Counted from the stretch's first letter, positions 10,821 to 20,451 are shown. The stretch is 64,000 nt of DNA from Ornithinimicrobium sp. INDO-MA30-4 (GCF_021535045.1 NZ_CP091057.1:1-64000); one strand, 5' to 3'. The notes: generated by a model from the sequence alone, not told the origin. Made by a program: numbers and translations.

Positions 10821-11394
10821 CGTCCGAGTCCTCCGGGTTGCGGGTCGCTTGCGGGTCGACGCTTGAGGTCATCGCCCATCCGGTCATACCGGGTGCGGTG
10901 CGCGGCGAGCACGACCCCAGCAACGATGGTGGAGACCATCACCGGGCTAATGACGGCCATCACGAGCATCTGGGGCCCATCAGCGCCTCGCCCAGTGCTG
11001 CGGTCACGTCCGGTGCAGGCACACCTCGCCTGGTGGGCCAATCGATGAGGAGGATGCCGGCCGCAAGGACGGCAAACGTCAGGGCGGCTGCCGCTATGGC
11101 GCGCCGGTTGTCGTGGACCATGCTCATCGGCATCAACGCCGGGTTCATACCCATAAACATGACCATGTAGACGGCCATGATCGCCATCTCCATGACCATC
11201 ATCAAGATGATCGTGACGCCGATGTAGTTCTGCTGCAGCAGGAGCACGTCGATGCCGACCGCGACGAAGGAGATCGCCAACGCATAGGTGGCACGCGCCA
11301 TGGAGTCGACGTAGAACACGGCGGCGCCACCGACGATCGCCACGATAGCGAGAACCCAGTGGGCGATGTCGATCAGGATGCTTGCCTCGGTCAT
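10817..11394 (-). CDS. nuoJ: NuoJ-like subunit (frameshifted)
   Basis: Membrane subunit of about 190 residues. ATG 11394 overlaps the nuoH stop (ATGA). Helices include WVLAIVAIVGGAAVFYVDSM, and the conserved NuoJ TM3-like region VGIDVLLLQQNYIGVTIILM is followed by a very Met-rich segment (MVMEMAIMAVYMVMFMGMNP). The frame shifts near 10970 to the final helix MLVMAVISPVMVSTIVAGVV and ends at 10817. No nuoI gene lies between nuoH and nuoJ, unlike canonical nuo operons, so no 8Fe ferredoxin subunit is encoded here. Confidence 0.78.
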
Positions 11395-12358
11395 GACCCG
11401 GTCCTGACGACGGCGACGATAGAAACGATCAGGTCCTGCGCGACCACCGCGGGCAGCAACACCACCCAGCCGAGTTCCATGAACGTGTCGGGGCGCATGA
11501 TCGGCATACGCCGGCGAAGCCAGACCAGGGCGCTCAACAGCAAAACCGTCTTGACCAACGTCCACACCCAGTCGGGCGCGAAGGGCCCGGATCCGCCACC
11601 GAGAAACATCGGCACGGCAAAGGCGGCACCAGCGGCGAGCAGGGCGTAACGCCCGGCGGTGAACAGCAACCGGTCGACCCCGGACAACTCGGCACCCACG
11701 CCTCCACCGATGTCGGCACCCAGTGCAGCGGCGAACGGTCCCCATACCGAGAAGGCGACGACTCCCAGGCAGTACACGCCGAAGGCGACCGGCATCCACA
11801 CCACGAACCACTGGCCCTCTTGCGCGGCGGCGACCGTGCCCACGTTCAAACTCCTGCGGCAATCACGGGCGCCACCAGCGCGAACATCAGCGGCAACTCA
11901 TAACCCAAGCCGTGCGCGAGGAACCGGTATCCGCCGACTAGCGAATGCGCCGAATTGGGCCCCCAGCCGACGAGCCACACCAACGCCCAGACCACGACGT
12001 CCATCGCGTTGAACCAGACCACCCCCACGTCCAGCGGCGCGATGGTCCATCGCCCCAAAGGTACGACCGCCACCATCAGCAGGGCCACGACGAGCAGGCC
12101 CGCGCCAGAGCTGCGCCACAACAACGAGTCGGCCGACACGGTGCTGCGCCGGCGTTGCCGCAGAAGCCGCGCGCTCTCCTCCATCGGCCCCGCGACCGCA
12201 CCCCTGAGGTATGCCGAACCGTCGGATCCGTTGGTCCGCTCCGCCCGTGCGGTCAGGACGCTATTCAGCGCGGCAGACAGAAAGACCATGACCCCCAAGA
12301 TCGCCGCGCCGACGATCGCCCAGCCCGGCGACACCGCGACCATTTCAGCCCCACCCAT
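11391..12358 (-). CDS. nuoH: NuoH-like quinone-module membrane subunit (frameshifted)
   Basis: About 322 residues, ATG 12358. NuoH hallmarks are VVPLGRWTIAPLDVGVVWFN, the loop GPNSAHSLVGGYRFLAHGLGYELPLM with the acidic/Arg-rich quinone-side loop, and a C-terminal RRRMPIMRPDTFMELGWVVL corresponding to the classical RxRYDQLMxxxWKxxLP motif. One indel near 11848 separates the two halves. The start overlaps the stop of the upstream soluble gene by 14 bases. In Complex I this subunit meets NuoB/NuoD at the quinone site; here the only encoded candidate partner is the 12345-13472 protein. Confidence 0.78.
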
Positions 12359-13472
12359 GGGTGGCCGGGATCGGCGCTGGTGTGGGCGGCATGTTCAGGG
12401 ACGCGATGACGAGGCGAGCCGCGGCGAGGTCCAGGCCGACGACAGCAATGGCGACCGCACTCGGGCTCAGTCTCGGGGCCCGCTCGCGTGTGTCATCGGC
12501 CGCGTTAACAGCGGCGGCGTCGACGGCTTGGTCGAGCATGGTCCTCAGGCGATCCCACGTATCGCCCTCTAGGTGCTGCGGAAGACCGTGTATCTCGATC
12601 TCCTGAGGCGTCAGCGGTCGCAACCCTCTCAATGACCTTCGCAGCACTAGAGAGCGCGTGACTTGGCGGCGCAATCGCTTCAGCGAAGCGTGAACCTCAG
12701 GTGCAGTGTCAATCTCTGATGAACTGTATGAAGTGAGTTGTGCGTTGCGGATTCGGCGGGCAAGGAGGCGGCGTCCTCCCACCCGGCTAAGGCCAAGAAG
12801 CCGGCCAGGTTGTCGGCGCGCCAGGCCGAATTGGGTGCCTGCGAGACGGTGGAAGCACCCGTCTCGGGGTCATCGATGATCGATCCCTCGGCGCGCAAGA
12901 TGACGTCGCCACCCGCGGTGCAGCTCAACACGAGCCCGGCTGGCCAGTGCGGCAAGACAGGTCCTAGGCGCAGATGGAGCACATCCATCTCGAGGACCAT
13001 CCCTATCCTCTTCTCCCTCAGCCAGCGCGATCCCGTCCGGCGCCATTTCCATGTTCCCGTGGTCCATGTCCCCGTGGTCCATGTCCCCGCGGTCCATCGC
13101 CTTGTCATCGCTGGTTGATTGGCGCTCGTGGTCCCGATGAGCCGCGTCTTTGCGGTGGCTTTCGGTGTCGACAAGTTGATCCGCGACTGCATCCAACGCT
13201 TGGACGATGTCGGTCGTCTCGTCGAGATCTGTCCGCACACGTGGCCCCGGCATCTCCTCCCACAGTCGGCTGACCACACGGCTCAGGTCAGGGCCAGGCA
13301 TGCCACACACAGCTAGCACGTCGGCGTCGGCCGGGGTGAGGCCCAGACACCAGCCACGCTCGATGAGGTCCCGTTCCAATCGGGCCCTCACCAGCCAGGA
13401 GCCGGGTGTCTCGACAATGAGTACATGAGCGCGACGTGCTGCGACCCGGGCGAGCACGTCGCTTAAGCCCAT
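12345..13472 (-). CDS. Unusual soluble NuoB/NuoD-like protein with Met/His-rich repeat (frameshifted)
   Basis: Reconstructed as one protein of about 375 residues with frame changes near 12990 and 12780. The N-terminal ~100 residues resemble a stripped NuoB: HVLIVETPGSWLVRARLERD, then ADADVLAVCGMPGPDLSRVV and LWEEMPGPRV align in order with NuoB's cluster loop, the ADVLIVAG strand and the YDQMPEPRW strand, but the CC and later Cys ligands of cluster N2 are absent. Next comes a hydrophilic segment with DRGDMDHGDMDHGNMEM, a metal-ligand-rich run. After that, MDVLHLRLGPVLPHWPAGLV and RRLLARRIRNAQLTSYSSS weakly resemble NuoD-type large-subunit pieces, again without metal-binding Cys. It overlaps nuoA and nuoH. 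Assignment to a NuoB/D derivative is inference from weak motif order and position; the Met/His segment and the missing cysteines are seen directly. Confidence 0.55.
13049..13093. repeat. Three 15-bp tandem repeats encoding the Met/His segment
   Basis: Three consecutive 15-base units (13049-13063, 13064-13078, 13079-13093) of the form CCATGTCCCCGTGGT differ at one or two positions. Read on the minus strand they encode the pentapeptide series DRGDM-DHGDM-DHGNM inside the soluble gene of the nuo-like operon. In-frame unit length allows ligand number to change by slippage. Confidence 0.9.
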
Positions 13473-13810
13473 CGCAGACCGCCTTCACGCCATACCCACA
13501 GCACCGCCACTAGCAAAGCTCCGAGGAAAAGGAACATCTCTAAAACCGCCGAAAATCCAAGGTTGGCAACAACGACGGCCCATGGGTACATGAAGAGCAT
13601 CTCAACGTCGAAAGCCAGGAACAGCAGCGTCGCGACGTACCACCGTGCGTGATATCTCGACAGGGCGTGCTCTTGTGGTGCCCACCCCGACTGGAACGGA
13701 AGCGAGATCAGGGCAGCGGGCGACACCGCAGTGAGACGGCAAAGACCGTAGACCGCGGCCACCGTAGAAACGGCCACGGCCACCATGGACAGGATCCCGA
13801 GAAACACCAC
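13463..13810 (-). CDS. nuoA: NuoA-like membrane subunit
   Basis: About 115 residues, three helices. The NuoA signature is present: FQSGWAPQEHALSRYHARWY (usually FECG/FESG...) followed by ATLLFLAFDVEMLFMYPWAV, including the conserved membrane D and E. I choose GTG 13810 because GAGGAAAGAG lies five to seven bases upstream; an in-frame ATG at 13852 has no such site. The end overlaps the next gene by ten bases. This is the first gene of the eight-gene operon running to 5702; a weak CsoR-like sequence lies upstream at 13862-13878. Confidence 0.8.
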   Translation of the reverse strand: MVFLGILSMVAVAVSTVAAVYGLCRLTAVSPAALISLPFQSGWAPQEHALSRYHARWYVATLLFLAFDVEMLFMYPWAVVVANLGFSAVLEMFLFLGALLVAVLWVWREGGLRWA

Positions 13811-14068
13811 ATCTCTTTCCTCATGCAGAGACAAAAAGCGAACCTGCGGCACGGCAGGTGGATACCCCAGTACAGTATGCCCTCTCGTGCTTCGGCGCAG
13901 TCTTCATGCTCCAGTGAAGGAGTAGGTCTGCTGCGGACACAAGCGCCTTGTCCGGTCACACGCGCGACATAGAGTCATTCTCGTCGGGGCCGGCCCTGCA
14001 TCACCTCGACATCCGCTCTCGAGGTGTCACGACAACCTCACCGCAATTGGGAAGAGCCGGTAAAACAC

Positions 14069-14240
14069 ATGGATTGGTTGGCGACTGCAGCGGGCGTTGT
14101 GCTCGTTCTACGCGACATCTTCCACACGCTGGGAGACCCCGAACGGTAGGGGCTCCTTAGCCGTTTCGTGTTGCGGACTGCGTGGCGACTCGCGCCAACC
14201 AGAGACAGTTTTCGTTGTCAGATCTCACGGCGACCAACCT
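14069..14240 (+). pseudogene. Remnant of an ion-channel/membrane protein N-terminus
   Basis: ATG 14069 reads MDWLATAAGVVLVLRDIFHT, then LGDPER, a TAG at 14147, then in the same frame GLLSRFVLRTAWRLA before similarity fades. The LRDIFHTL...GLLSR pattern is the usual start of an actinobacterial potassium-channel-family membrane protein. Only the first helix remains and an in-frame stop sits in it, so this is a fragment, probably left by a rearrangement between the nuo and mobilization blocks. Confidence 0.45.
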
Positions 14241-14597
14241 AGCCACGGAGTCCTCCTAGGCATCAACCCAACATCTGGACGCCCCACTGCCGGCCCCCCG
14301 CCAACCCGCGTCGCCGGACTCCTTCTCCCGCTTCGAGTGCCCCCAGAGCCCGTCCTCAACGAGGACGTCGCGGTCGAGCAGACCGAGATCCCATCGGTAA
14401 GAACCACCTAAAGTGGACTTTGGAACTGGGGCGTCCCCTTGCGCGAAGCCGAGTTCGGCCGGGACATCGTCGGCGCAAATCCAAACGCCAGCCTCCCCGG
14501 GCTTTCAAAACGCTTCGCCAGAGTCTTCTTGCCCAACCCTGGAAAGACTATGCCCGACCTCGGTCCTTGACCCTGTTGGACTCACGTCCGCCCGTGC
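14241..14597. other. Intergenic stretch, no convincing gene
   Basis: Nothing firm. A short plus-strand frame ending at TGA 14568-14570 reads EAEFGRDIVGANPNASLPGL and SKRFARVFLPNPGKTMPDLG, which has protein-like composition and may be the tail of a lost gene, but I see no start and no family. Confidence 0.4.
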
Positions 14598-15721
14598 CTA
14601 CCCTGACAGCGGCCTTCGCCACGTTGCTGCGAACTCCGTCGACGGTGCGCGTGCCGAACGCTGGCGCGGTCGTTGCCCGCGCCAGCTTGCTGCCGCAGGC
14701 ACCTGGTGTTCGCGCATGGCGGCCTGATCGGCGCGGCTGTCTGCTCGTGTCCTCGCAGCGGCGGCCGCCTGGCTTTGACGTGCCGCTTCGTCGTCTGCTC
14801 GTGCTTGTCCGCCCCGCAGAGCCGGGGTGTCCTGCAGGCCCGTGTCTGGCTTGCTGTTGAAACGTTCCCCCTCGGGGTCGTTCACGCGCTCCTCGGCCAG
14901 GTCATGAGAGAACTTCTTGACGAGGCTCTGCTCGGCGGCAGCGGTGGTCGCTTCCCGTTCGGCCAGTGCCCGGTCTGACCCGTTCTGGGTGGTCAACCAT
15001 GCAGCATCCCCTGGGACTGCTTGATCTTCCTGCCCGCTGCGAACCTTGCGCAGGTAGTCCTCGACGTCGAAGCCGAAGCGGGTGCCCATCGTGGTCTCCA
15101 ACGCTTCGCGGGTGGTGTTGTCGCCGACGATGCTCGCTGCCCGCCATGCCGCCGCGAGATCCTCACTGCTTCCTCGTTCGCGCCACCGGTCATCGCGGGC
15201 CCGTTCCAGCAGGTCCCGCGGGACCTCTTGGCTGCGGTCGCCACCTCAGATTCTCGTTCCGTGGATCCGGTGGCGCGGGTGAGCCGGCGAGCTGGCACGC
15301 CCCAACGGTCTTCACAGAGGGCATCGAGCTGTTCGGTAGCGGTAGCCGCGCGGGGATCGCGGTCAGCCCACACTGTGGCCAGGGTGTACCCAGCGGCCAC
15401 CGTCTCCGGCTCGGCACCAGCGAAGGTGCGGGGGTTGGTCAACGGGGCGTACACCTGGTGTGCGGCCTGCCTACCCCGATCCTGCTCCCGCCCGCCAGCG
15501 CGTGTGGCTTCTCGGGTCGCGGAACGATCCTGGCGTTCTAACCGGTCAGCCGCCCGGGAGGCAGTCGCCGCGCGATCGCGTGCCTCATCCGCTGCCGCCC
15601 GGTCCTGGTCTGCGCGCCGGCGGGCCACCATCTCCACCATCCGTCCGGCGATCATCATCGCCATCCGGGCCTGCTGAGTCAGGGCTTGCGCGCCTTCGTC
15701 GAGTTCGTGCTCAGCCATCAT
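14598..15721 (-). CDS. Mobilization-associated alpha-helical protein (frameshifted)
   Basis: About 374 residues, mostly helical and rich in Ala, Arg, Glu and Gln. The first part starts MMAEHELDEGAQALTQQARM and has a long Arg/Ala/Asp coiled-coil-like stretch. The frame changes near 15080 into METTMGTRFGFDVEDYLRKV ... SLVKKFSHDLAEERVNDPEG and ends at 14598. The start overlaps the relaxase stop, so it is the third gene of the mobC-relaxase operon. No catalytic motif is seen. Position and composition fit an auxiliary mobilization or relaxosome protein; the exact role is unknown. Confidence 0.5.
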
Positions 15722-17369
15722 CGTCCCCGATCGTCCAGGTTCCGGTCCCGTTGGCCCGGCCGGCCCACGTCGTCATGGGTGCGCCACCGGCGACACCCAA
15801 CGTCTCTGCTTTTCCTCGCAACTGCGCCTGCACCTGGGCCAACCGCTGGCTCTGGACGGTGGCTACTCGCTGCGCGCGGACCCGTTCACCCCGTGCCTCC
15901 TGAGCGGCGCGCACCGCCTCGGTAATCCGCATCATCTGCTCCACCACGGCGAGGGTTCCCCGCGCGCTGGACGGTGACCCTGCCATCGCCAACAACGACA
16001 GGTGCCGTGCAGCGTCGCGCATCCCCGAGGTGGCCGCCCGTGCTTGGTAACGCCGGTCCTGGCTGGCCCGGGCCATCTCCCGAGCGGCAGCCGAATACGC
16101 CGCAGCTTCTGGGCCTTCAGATTGCAGCGCCAGTTGCGCCCAGACCGCCGCCGCCTCCCGGGAGGCTGACATCCACTGCCCATCAGCCGGACCGACCTTG
16201 CCCAACGCGATCGCCTGCGCGGCCAAATGTTGCTGCGTGGTGTTCCACCGTTTCAGATCCAACGGGGTCTCTTTGCGGGGTGGGACCGTTGCGGACCTGG
16301 TCCACAATTCCAAAGCCTGCGCCCGATTCTCCGGGGTGTCCTCCCACGTCTTACGCAGACTGGTCAACGACAAGTCGACACCCAACTGCTTGCCGCCTTT
16401 CCACCCCGCATCCGACCCCTTATCGGCCGTCACCGAGTACCCCGACACGACACTGCGCCCACCCTTTTCAAACCGGGGCCGGATACGCACCCCTGCCGGC
16501 GAACGTCCCTAATGAACTGGGCCTCCGTGGCGGCCTTGACCGCGCTCGAACGCACCACGTTGCTCAGCCGCGTCAACGCGTCAATCGGCTCCTTGGAGTG
16601 CTCCCACCAGTTCGCGCGGCGGAAATCCCCCGCGATGGTTCCGGGCTTGCCTTGTGCTGAGCCGAATCTCGCACCGGCCGCAACCCGTACCGCTCCTCAA
16701 TACCGTCGGCAGCCGCACGGGACCGCACCTTCCAGTAGCTCTCATCCCACCACGCACCAGCACTGTTGACCTTGCTGGCCATGATGTGAATGTGGTCGTT
16801 ACCGTTCTTCGACAGCCCGTGACGCACCGCCGCCCACCTCGCATCGGGTTCCCCGGCCCGCCCGGCTAGCCCCAACTCCTGGACGTAATCGGCGGCGATA
16901 CGACCCACCGCTCATCACTCAACTGCCCTTCCTCTGAGCTCAGGGAAAGCACCGCGTGAAACACGTGCGGCCTATGCGCAGGCCCTTCCCGGCCCACCCA
17001 CGGTTCGTCGACCAGGAACTCCCCATCACGTTCAATATCCGCCGGCTCCGAACCAGAACGGTTCTTCGGGCCGGCCTCCTCGCTTACTCCTCGGCCCCCG
17101 GCAGCCACCAACAAAGACTCACTCTGCTCAGACCACGCCGATTCCATCGCGCGCCCCAAGGCCCTGCTCGTACTGAACCGCCATTCCTCACCGCCGTGAA
17201 TCATCGCGTCGTCTCCGGGGAACCACAACGGCGTCGGCCCGTCCAACACCGCGGCGCCCGTACTCGCAATGATCCGCTGCTGCGAATGCTCATTGTTCTG
17301 TCCCGGCCCCAACAAATAACTCATCCCGCGGCCTAAGTCGCTGCCCGGCTGACACACCTTGGCGATCAT
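15711..17369 (-). CDS. Relaxase / mobilization nuclease (frameshifted)
   Basis: About 550 residues. The N-terminus MIAKVCQPGSDLGRGMSYLL is followed by a loop region and then NGNDHIHIMASKVNSAGAWW, which carries the HxH metal site typical of MobA/VirD2-type relaxases (motif III). The C-terminal half is a helical Ala/Gln/Arg-rich domain (for example YSAAAREMARASQDRRYQAR) ending GTWTIGDDDG. Frame breaks lie near 16890 and 16500. The family nicks one strand at oriT through an active-site Tyr and leads DNA into a conjugative channel supplied in trans. ATG 17369 overlaps the mobC stop by four bases. No type IV secretion genes are in the window, so the replicon looks mobilizable rather than self-transmissible. 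Confidence 0.8.
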
Positions 17370-17836
17370 GCGCTCGGGTCCAACGAATCGGCCAAGGCCT
17401 CAGTCCGTGCGATAACCCGCTGCATCGAACGCAACGTCGGCTCCAACTCCAACGGAGCTTGTCCCGTGGCATTTGTCGCAGCGGTCAGCTGGTTCAACAA
17501 CACACCCTGACGGCCCATCAACCGGATCAACCCGCGCACGTCGTCATGCACCAGCTGCGCCTTCATCGCAGCCACACTGCCCCCACTGAACGTGGACCGG
17601 ATCATCAACCTGGCCACCGACAGCCCCTGCTGCTCGGCCATCGACGACAACCGCTCGTACTCCGCATCGTTGACCTTCACCACCACCCGCCGGGATCGAC
17701 GGGCCCCGGCCTGCGGACGCCGGCGCTTCACACGTGCAAAGCCACCATCACCACCCACCGCAGCCACCTCCCAACCGGTAGTAAACAGCCCAGCGCAGCG
17801 ACCCACGACCGTGGGACCCAAACCCCAGTTTGGCAC
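17366..17836 (-). CDS. mobC: MobC-family relaxosome protein
   Basis: A 156-residue reading frame; the conserved part starts around RRSRRVVVKVNDAEYERLSS, a ribbon-helix-helix-like DNA-binding start, and continues with MAEQQGLSVARLMIRSTFSG and the MobC motif DDVRGLIRLMGRQGVLLNQL. The first about 45 residues are poorly conserved in character, so the true start may be internal. MobC helps the relaxase melt and recognise oriT. It directly precedes the relaxase gene with ATGA overlap, and the upstream 340 bases hold the candidate oriT. Confidence 0.8.
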   Translation of the reverse strand: MPNWGLGPTVVGRCAGLFTTGWEVAAVGGDGGFARVKRRRPQAGARRSRRVVVKVNDAEYERLSSMAEQQGLSVARLMIRSTFSGGSVAAMKAQLVHDDVRGLIRLMGRQGVLLNQLTAATNATGQAPLELEPTLRSMQRVIARTEALADSLDPSA

Positions 17837-17964
17837 AACGACCGCCAGGACGACAGTATAAGGTACACCTTTGCTACATCTTGCTCGTATCTAACTAGGT
17901 AATAGAGCGGCCTCGGCCCGGTCCATTGGATTCCCCTCCCGCGACCTTTGAGCATCGGAACCGC

Positions 17965-18037
17965 GCGGGCCCTGTCAAGGGCCTCCGCTTCGCTTCGGTG
18001 CTACACATGGCCTCCGGCCACCCTGGACAGAGCCCGC
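17965..18037. other. Candidate origin of transfer (oriT) with nested inverted repeats
   Basis: Outer arms GCGGGCCCTGTC (17965-17976) and GACAGAGCCCGC (18026-18037) are inverted copies matching at 11 of 12 positions. Inside lie two perfect smaller hairpins, GGCCCT-GTCA-AGGGCC (17968-17983) and TGGCC-TCC-GGCCA (18008-18020). The block sits between mobC and a divergent gene, where oriT usually lies in mobC-relaxase plasmids. No nick-site consensus is recognised, so the call rests on position and structure. Confidence 0.5.
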
Positions 18038-18179
18038 TTATACGGAGCCGGTTTTAGACGCGGCGGGAGGGGGAAAGGATGGTTGGGGAGCAAGTCTTTC
18101 TGTTGTCTCAGCCATGACACAGCCAAAACTGTTCTAACGCCTGTTACCTTGCGCCTACTTGTCCAACCGAAGGGGGAGC

Positions 18180-18682
18180 ATGCTCCACAACACACTGGAC
18201 CTCTCTGCTGCTGTAGGCCGATACGCCGTGGCGTACGTACGTGAGGTGTGCGCTCAGGCACATGTCGGTTTCAAGGAGACCTCCGCCGGCGAAGATCTAC
18301 TTGCGGTCGACGGGAGTATTGAGTATCCAGCGCTCGATCTCCGCGTACAGATTAAGGGCTCGACAACGCCCAGCCTTGCACCGCAAGCCGGAACTCTGAA
18401 CTTCGCGATCAAGGACAGTTGGAGGGAAAATGGCAACGTAATGCGCTACCCACTTACTTCATTTATGTCCTCATGGAGAGGGACGTAAAAGCGTGGTTCG
18501 AGTACGAAAAAACCAACACCCAAGCGGGCGCCTACGCCCTCTGGTCAAGGGTTGACAATCTTTCTGGGACGGCCACCCACGTTGAGTTCGATCGTACGCA
18601 GCGTTTCAAATCCGACACTGTCGGTGCTTGGTACGAGGGTGTCTACATGAGCGGCTACGGCGGAACGTGGACCAATGTCTGA
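18180..18682 (+). CDS. DUF4365-type protein (frameshifted)
   Basis: About 167 residues from ATG 18180, with AGGGGGAGC just upstream. It reads MLHNTLDLSAAVGRYAVAYV, then FKETSAGEDLLAVDGSIEYP and LDLRVQIKGSTTPSL; the D...QIK arrangement is the PD-(D/E)XK-like core of DUF4365, a nuclease-fold family of unsettled function seen near defence genes. One indel near 18430 moves the rest (LPTYFIYVLMERDVKAWFEY) to the frame ending at 18682. The next gene starts eight bases before this stop. A nuclease role is inference from the fold. Confidence 0.65.
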
Positions 18683-19864
18683 CCCCACCTACGGGCGCAG
18701 CAACCTCCCCAGAGCAGGTCGCCTGCAGGCACCTTCCCAGCTTGAAGTGATGACCGCCGCTGATGCGGTGCTCTTTAGGAACTGGCTGCGCCAGGTCGGG
18801 TGGACGCAGCAGAGCGAGGGGCCACTTGGTGAGCTTCTAAACTTCGGCGATTCCACAGTGGCATTGCCTAGAGAACTCTGGCGGGACCCCATCGTCGCGG
18901 TGGGAGTTGCGGAGCGAATTGCCTCTGCGATGAATCGTGATCTTCGCGACGTGCTGCGTCGCCTCGTCGTACCGCTGACTGACCGCATCGAGTTTCGTCT
19001 GGTCGGCCTGGCATTGGAGAACGGCAGAATCCCACTTGGCGCCGCATCTGAGGCACTCAAGAACGGTCGCAGACTGCTCTCAGCAACGGGCACAAGTGCC
19101 ATCGCTCCTGCGCGGAGCGTTGCTCGTAGGTACCGGCCAGCCGCTCAACAACTCGCACGAGATGCGGAACTAGCCCATACCGAGGATGGCTCCTTCATTT
19201 TCCCACTGGTCATCACCCTCGAGCGGACCACCGACCCGTTGATCACCTTCGATCAGGATTCGGTCGTGCCAGAACCCTATGAACGCCGGGTAACTCGAAC
19301 CCTTGCTACCGCTGTCGCGTCCGCGGTAAATCTCACAGGAAGATCTATCGACCAGCTGCGTGATGACGATCTTGACACCGCGTCGAGCGTCGGCGTTAGT
19401 CGCGAGCTATGCCTATCTCTAGACGAGATGGTGAGGAACTCTTCGGTTGACGAGGTCGCTATCAGCTTTGAGTGGTCGCCTGCCTTTGGTCCTACCGATT
19501 CACTTCCAACCACCGTCTACGTCCCCCGCGAGATACGACCTCAACTACGAAAATTGGCACGGCGGCTGGCCCGCCCTGAGCCGATTCCCTCGGAAGTTTA
19601 TTCGGGCCCCATCCTAGAGATCGGTCACTCCTCAGAGGACGACGACCAGGATGGCTTCTTCTTCGTCCTCGACACTTACTTCCGGGAACGAAAAGCAAGT
19701 TGCGAGTGATGCTCACGAAAGAGAATCACGCCCGTTCAATCTCTTGGTACCGGGACCGCGCAACAGTCATCGTTATGGGCACCGCCCATCAGATGCAATC
19801 TGGGCTGTTTATGTCCCAGACTGAGCGAATTGAGGCATGGACCAGTAACACTCTGTCCTCGTAA
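18675..19864 (+). CDS. Unknown protein paired with DUF4365 (frameshift near end)
   Basis: About 395 residues. The first 344 codons are open (MSDPTYGRSNLPRAGRLQAP onward). A stop at 19707-19709 is followed at once in another frame by VMLTKENHARSISWYRDRAT and a plausible tail to TAA 19862-19864, so an indel in the GAAAAG run near 19690 probably cut the gene. I recognise no domain: an N-terminal helical part (TAADAVLFRNWLRQVGW), an Arg-rich middle, and a beta-rich C-terminal part with acidic run SSEDDDQDG. Overlap with the DUF4365 gene suggests they work as a pair. Confidence 0.5.
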
Positions 19865-20451
19865 GCAGGTGGCTGAACCGACATGGTGTACTTCCGCAGT
19901 TGCGGCTGCTGTGAAGTCGAGCGAACCCAGGATATCGATAGCCCGGGATCACACCTCTCTTCTTCGTCATCCGAGGGGCGCCCGCCAGCTGCGGGCAGCG
20001 GACACTGCTTCATCCGCTGCTACTGGTCGCTTAGGTAGCCCTAGCGGGGTCTACTGTGTTTGTCCGGTACCGGTATGCCACTAGAGCCCGACACGAGGCC
20101 CGCCAGCCAGGCGACGAACTCACCTGCGATTCCTTGCCAGCAACCTGCAGTCGAGTGTCTTAGAACAGGAACGGGTTAGACGGAGCAAAGCGTCCATAGC
20201 GGGAATGTCGGTGGTCGTACCTAGCATCGAAGGATGGCTTACGGATGCACTGCCCCCGTCTACGGACACCGCTCATCTGCGGCAGCTTCGCGATGCCCAG
20301 CGTGTGGCTTCGTTCGCTTGGTGGCGGGGTTTTTGCAGCGCTCCGTGGCGGTCTTGTTGCCGCGATCACGCAGGACTGGCAGCAGGTAGGTGTCGCGGTC
20401 TGAACCGAGAGGGTGCGCCCGGTCGGGGCCGTTTGGATCGCTGCCGCTACG
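19865..20451. other. Intergenic stretch, nothing recognised
   Basis: Short frames on both strands have no start with a ribosome site, no domain motif and irregular composition. No long inverted repeat was found. It separates the DUF4365 pair from the cadmium block and may be scar tissue of past transposition. Confidence 0.5.

Noticed and set aside
5702..13852. Calling the operon a working NADH:quinone oxidoreductase
   Set aside because: No NADH-, FMN- or Fe-S-binding subunit is encoded, so the standard name would overstate function; listed as an orphan membrane arm instead.
14438..14570. A short frame with protein-like composition before the mobilization genes
   Set aside because: No start codon or family; kept only as a remark in the intergenic entry.
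17965..18037. Reading the nested repeats as a transcription terminator
   Set aside because: They lie between two divergent genes, where no transcript needs to end, and lack a T-run.
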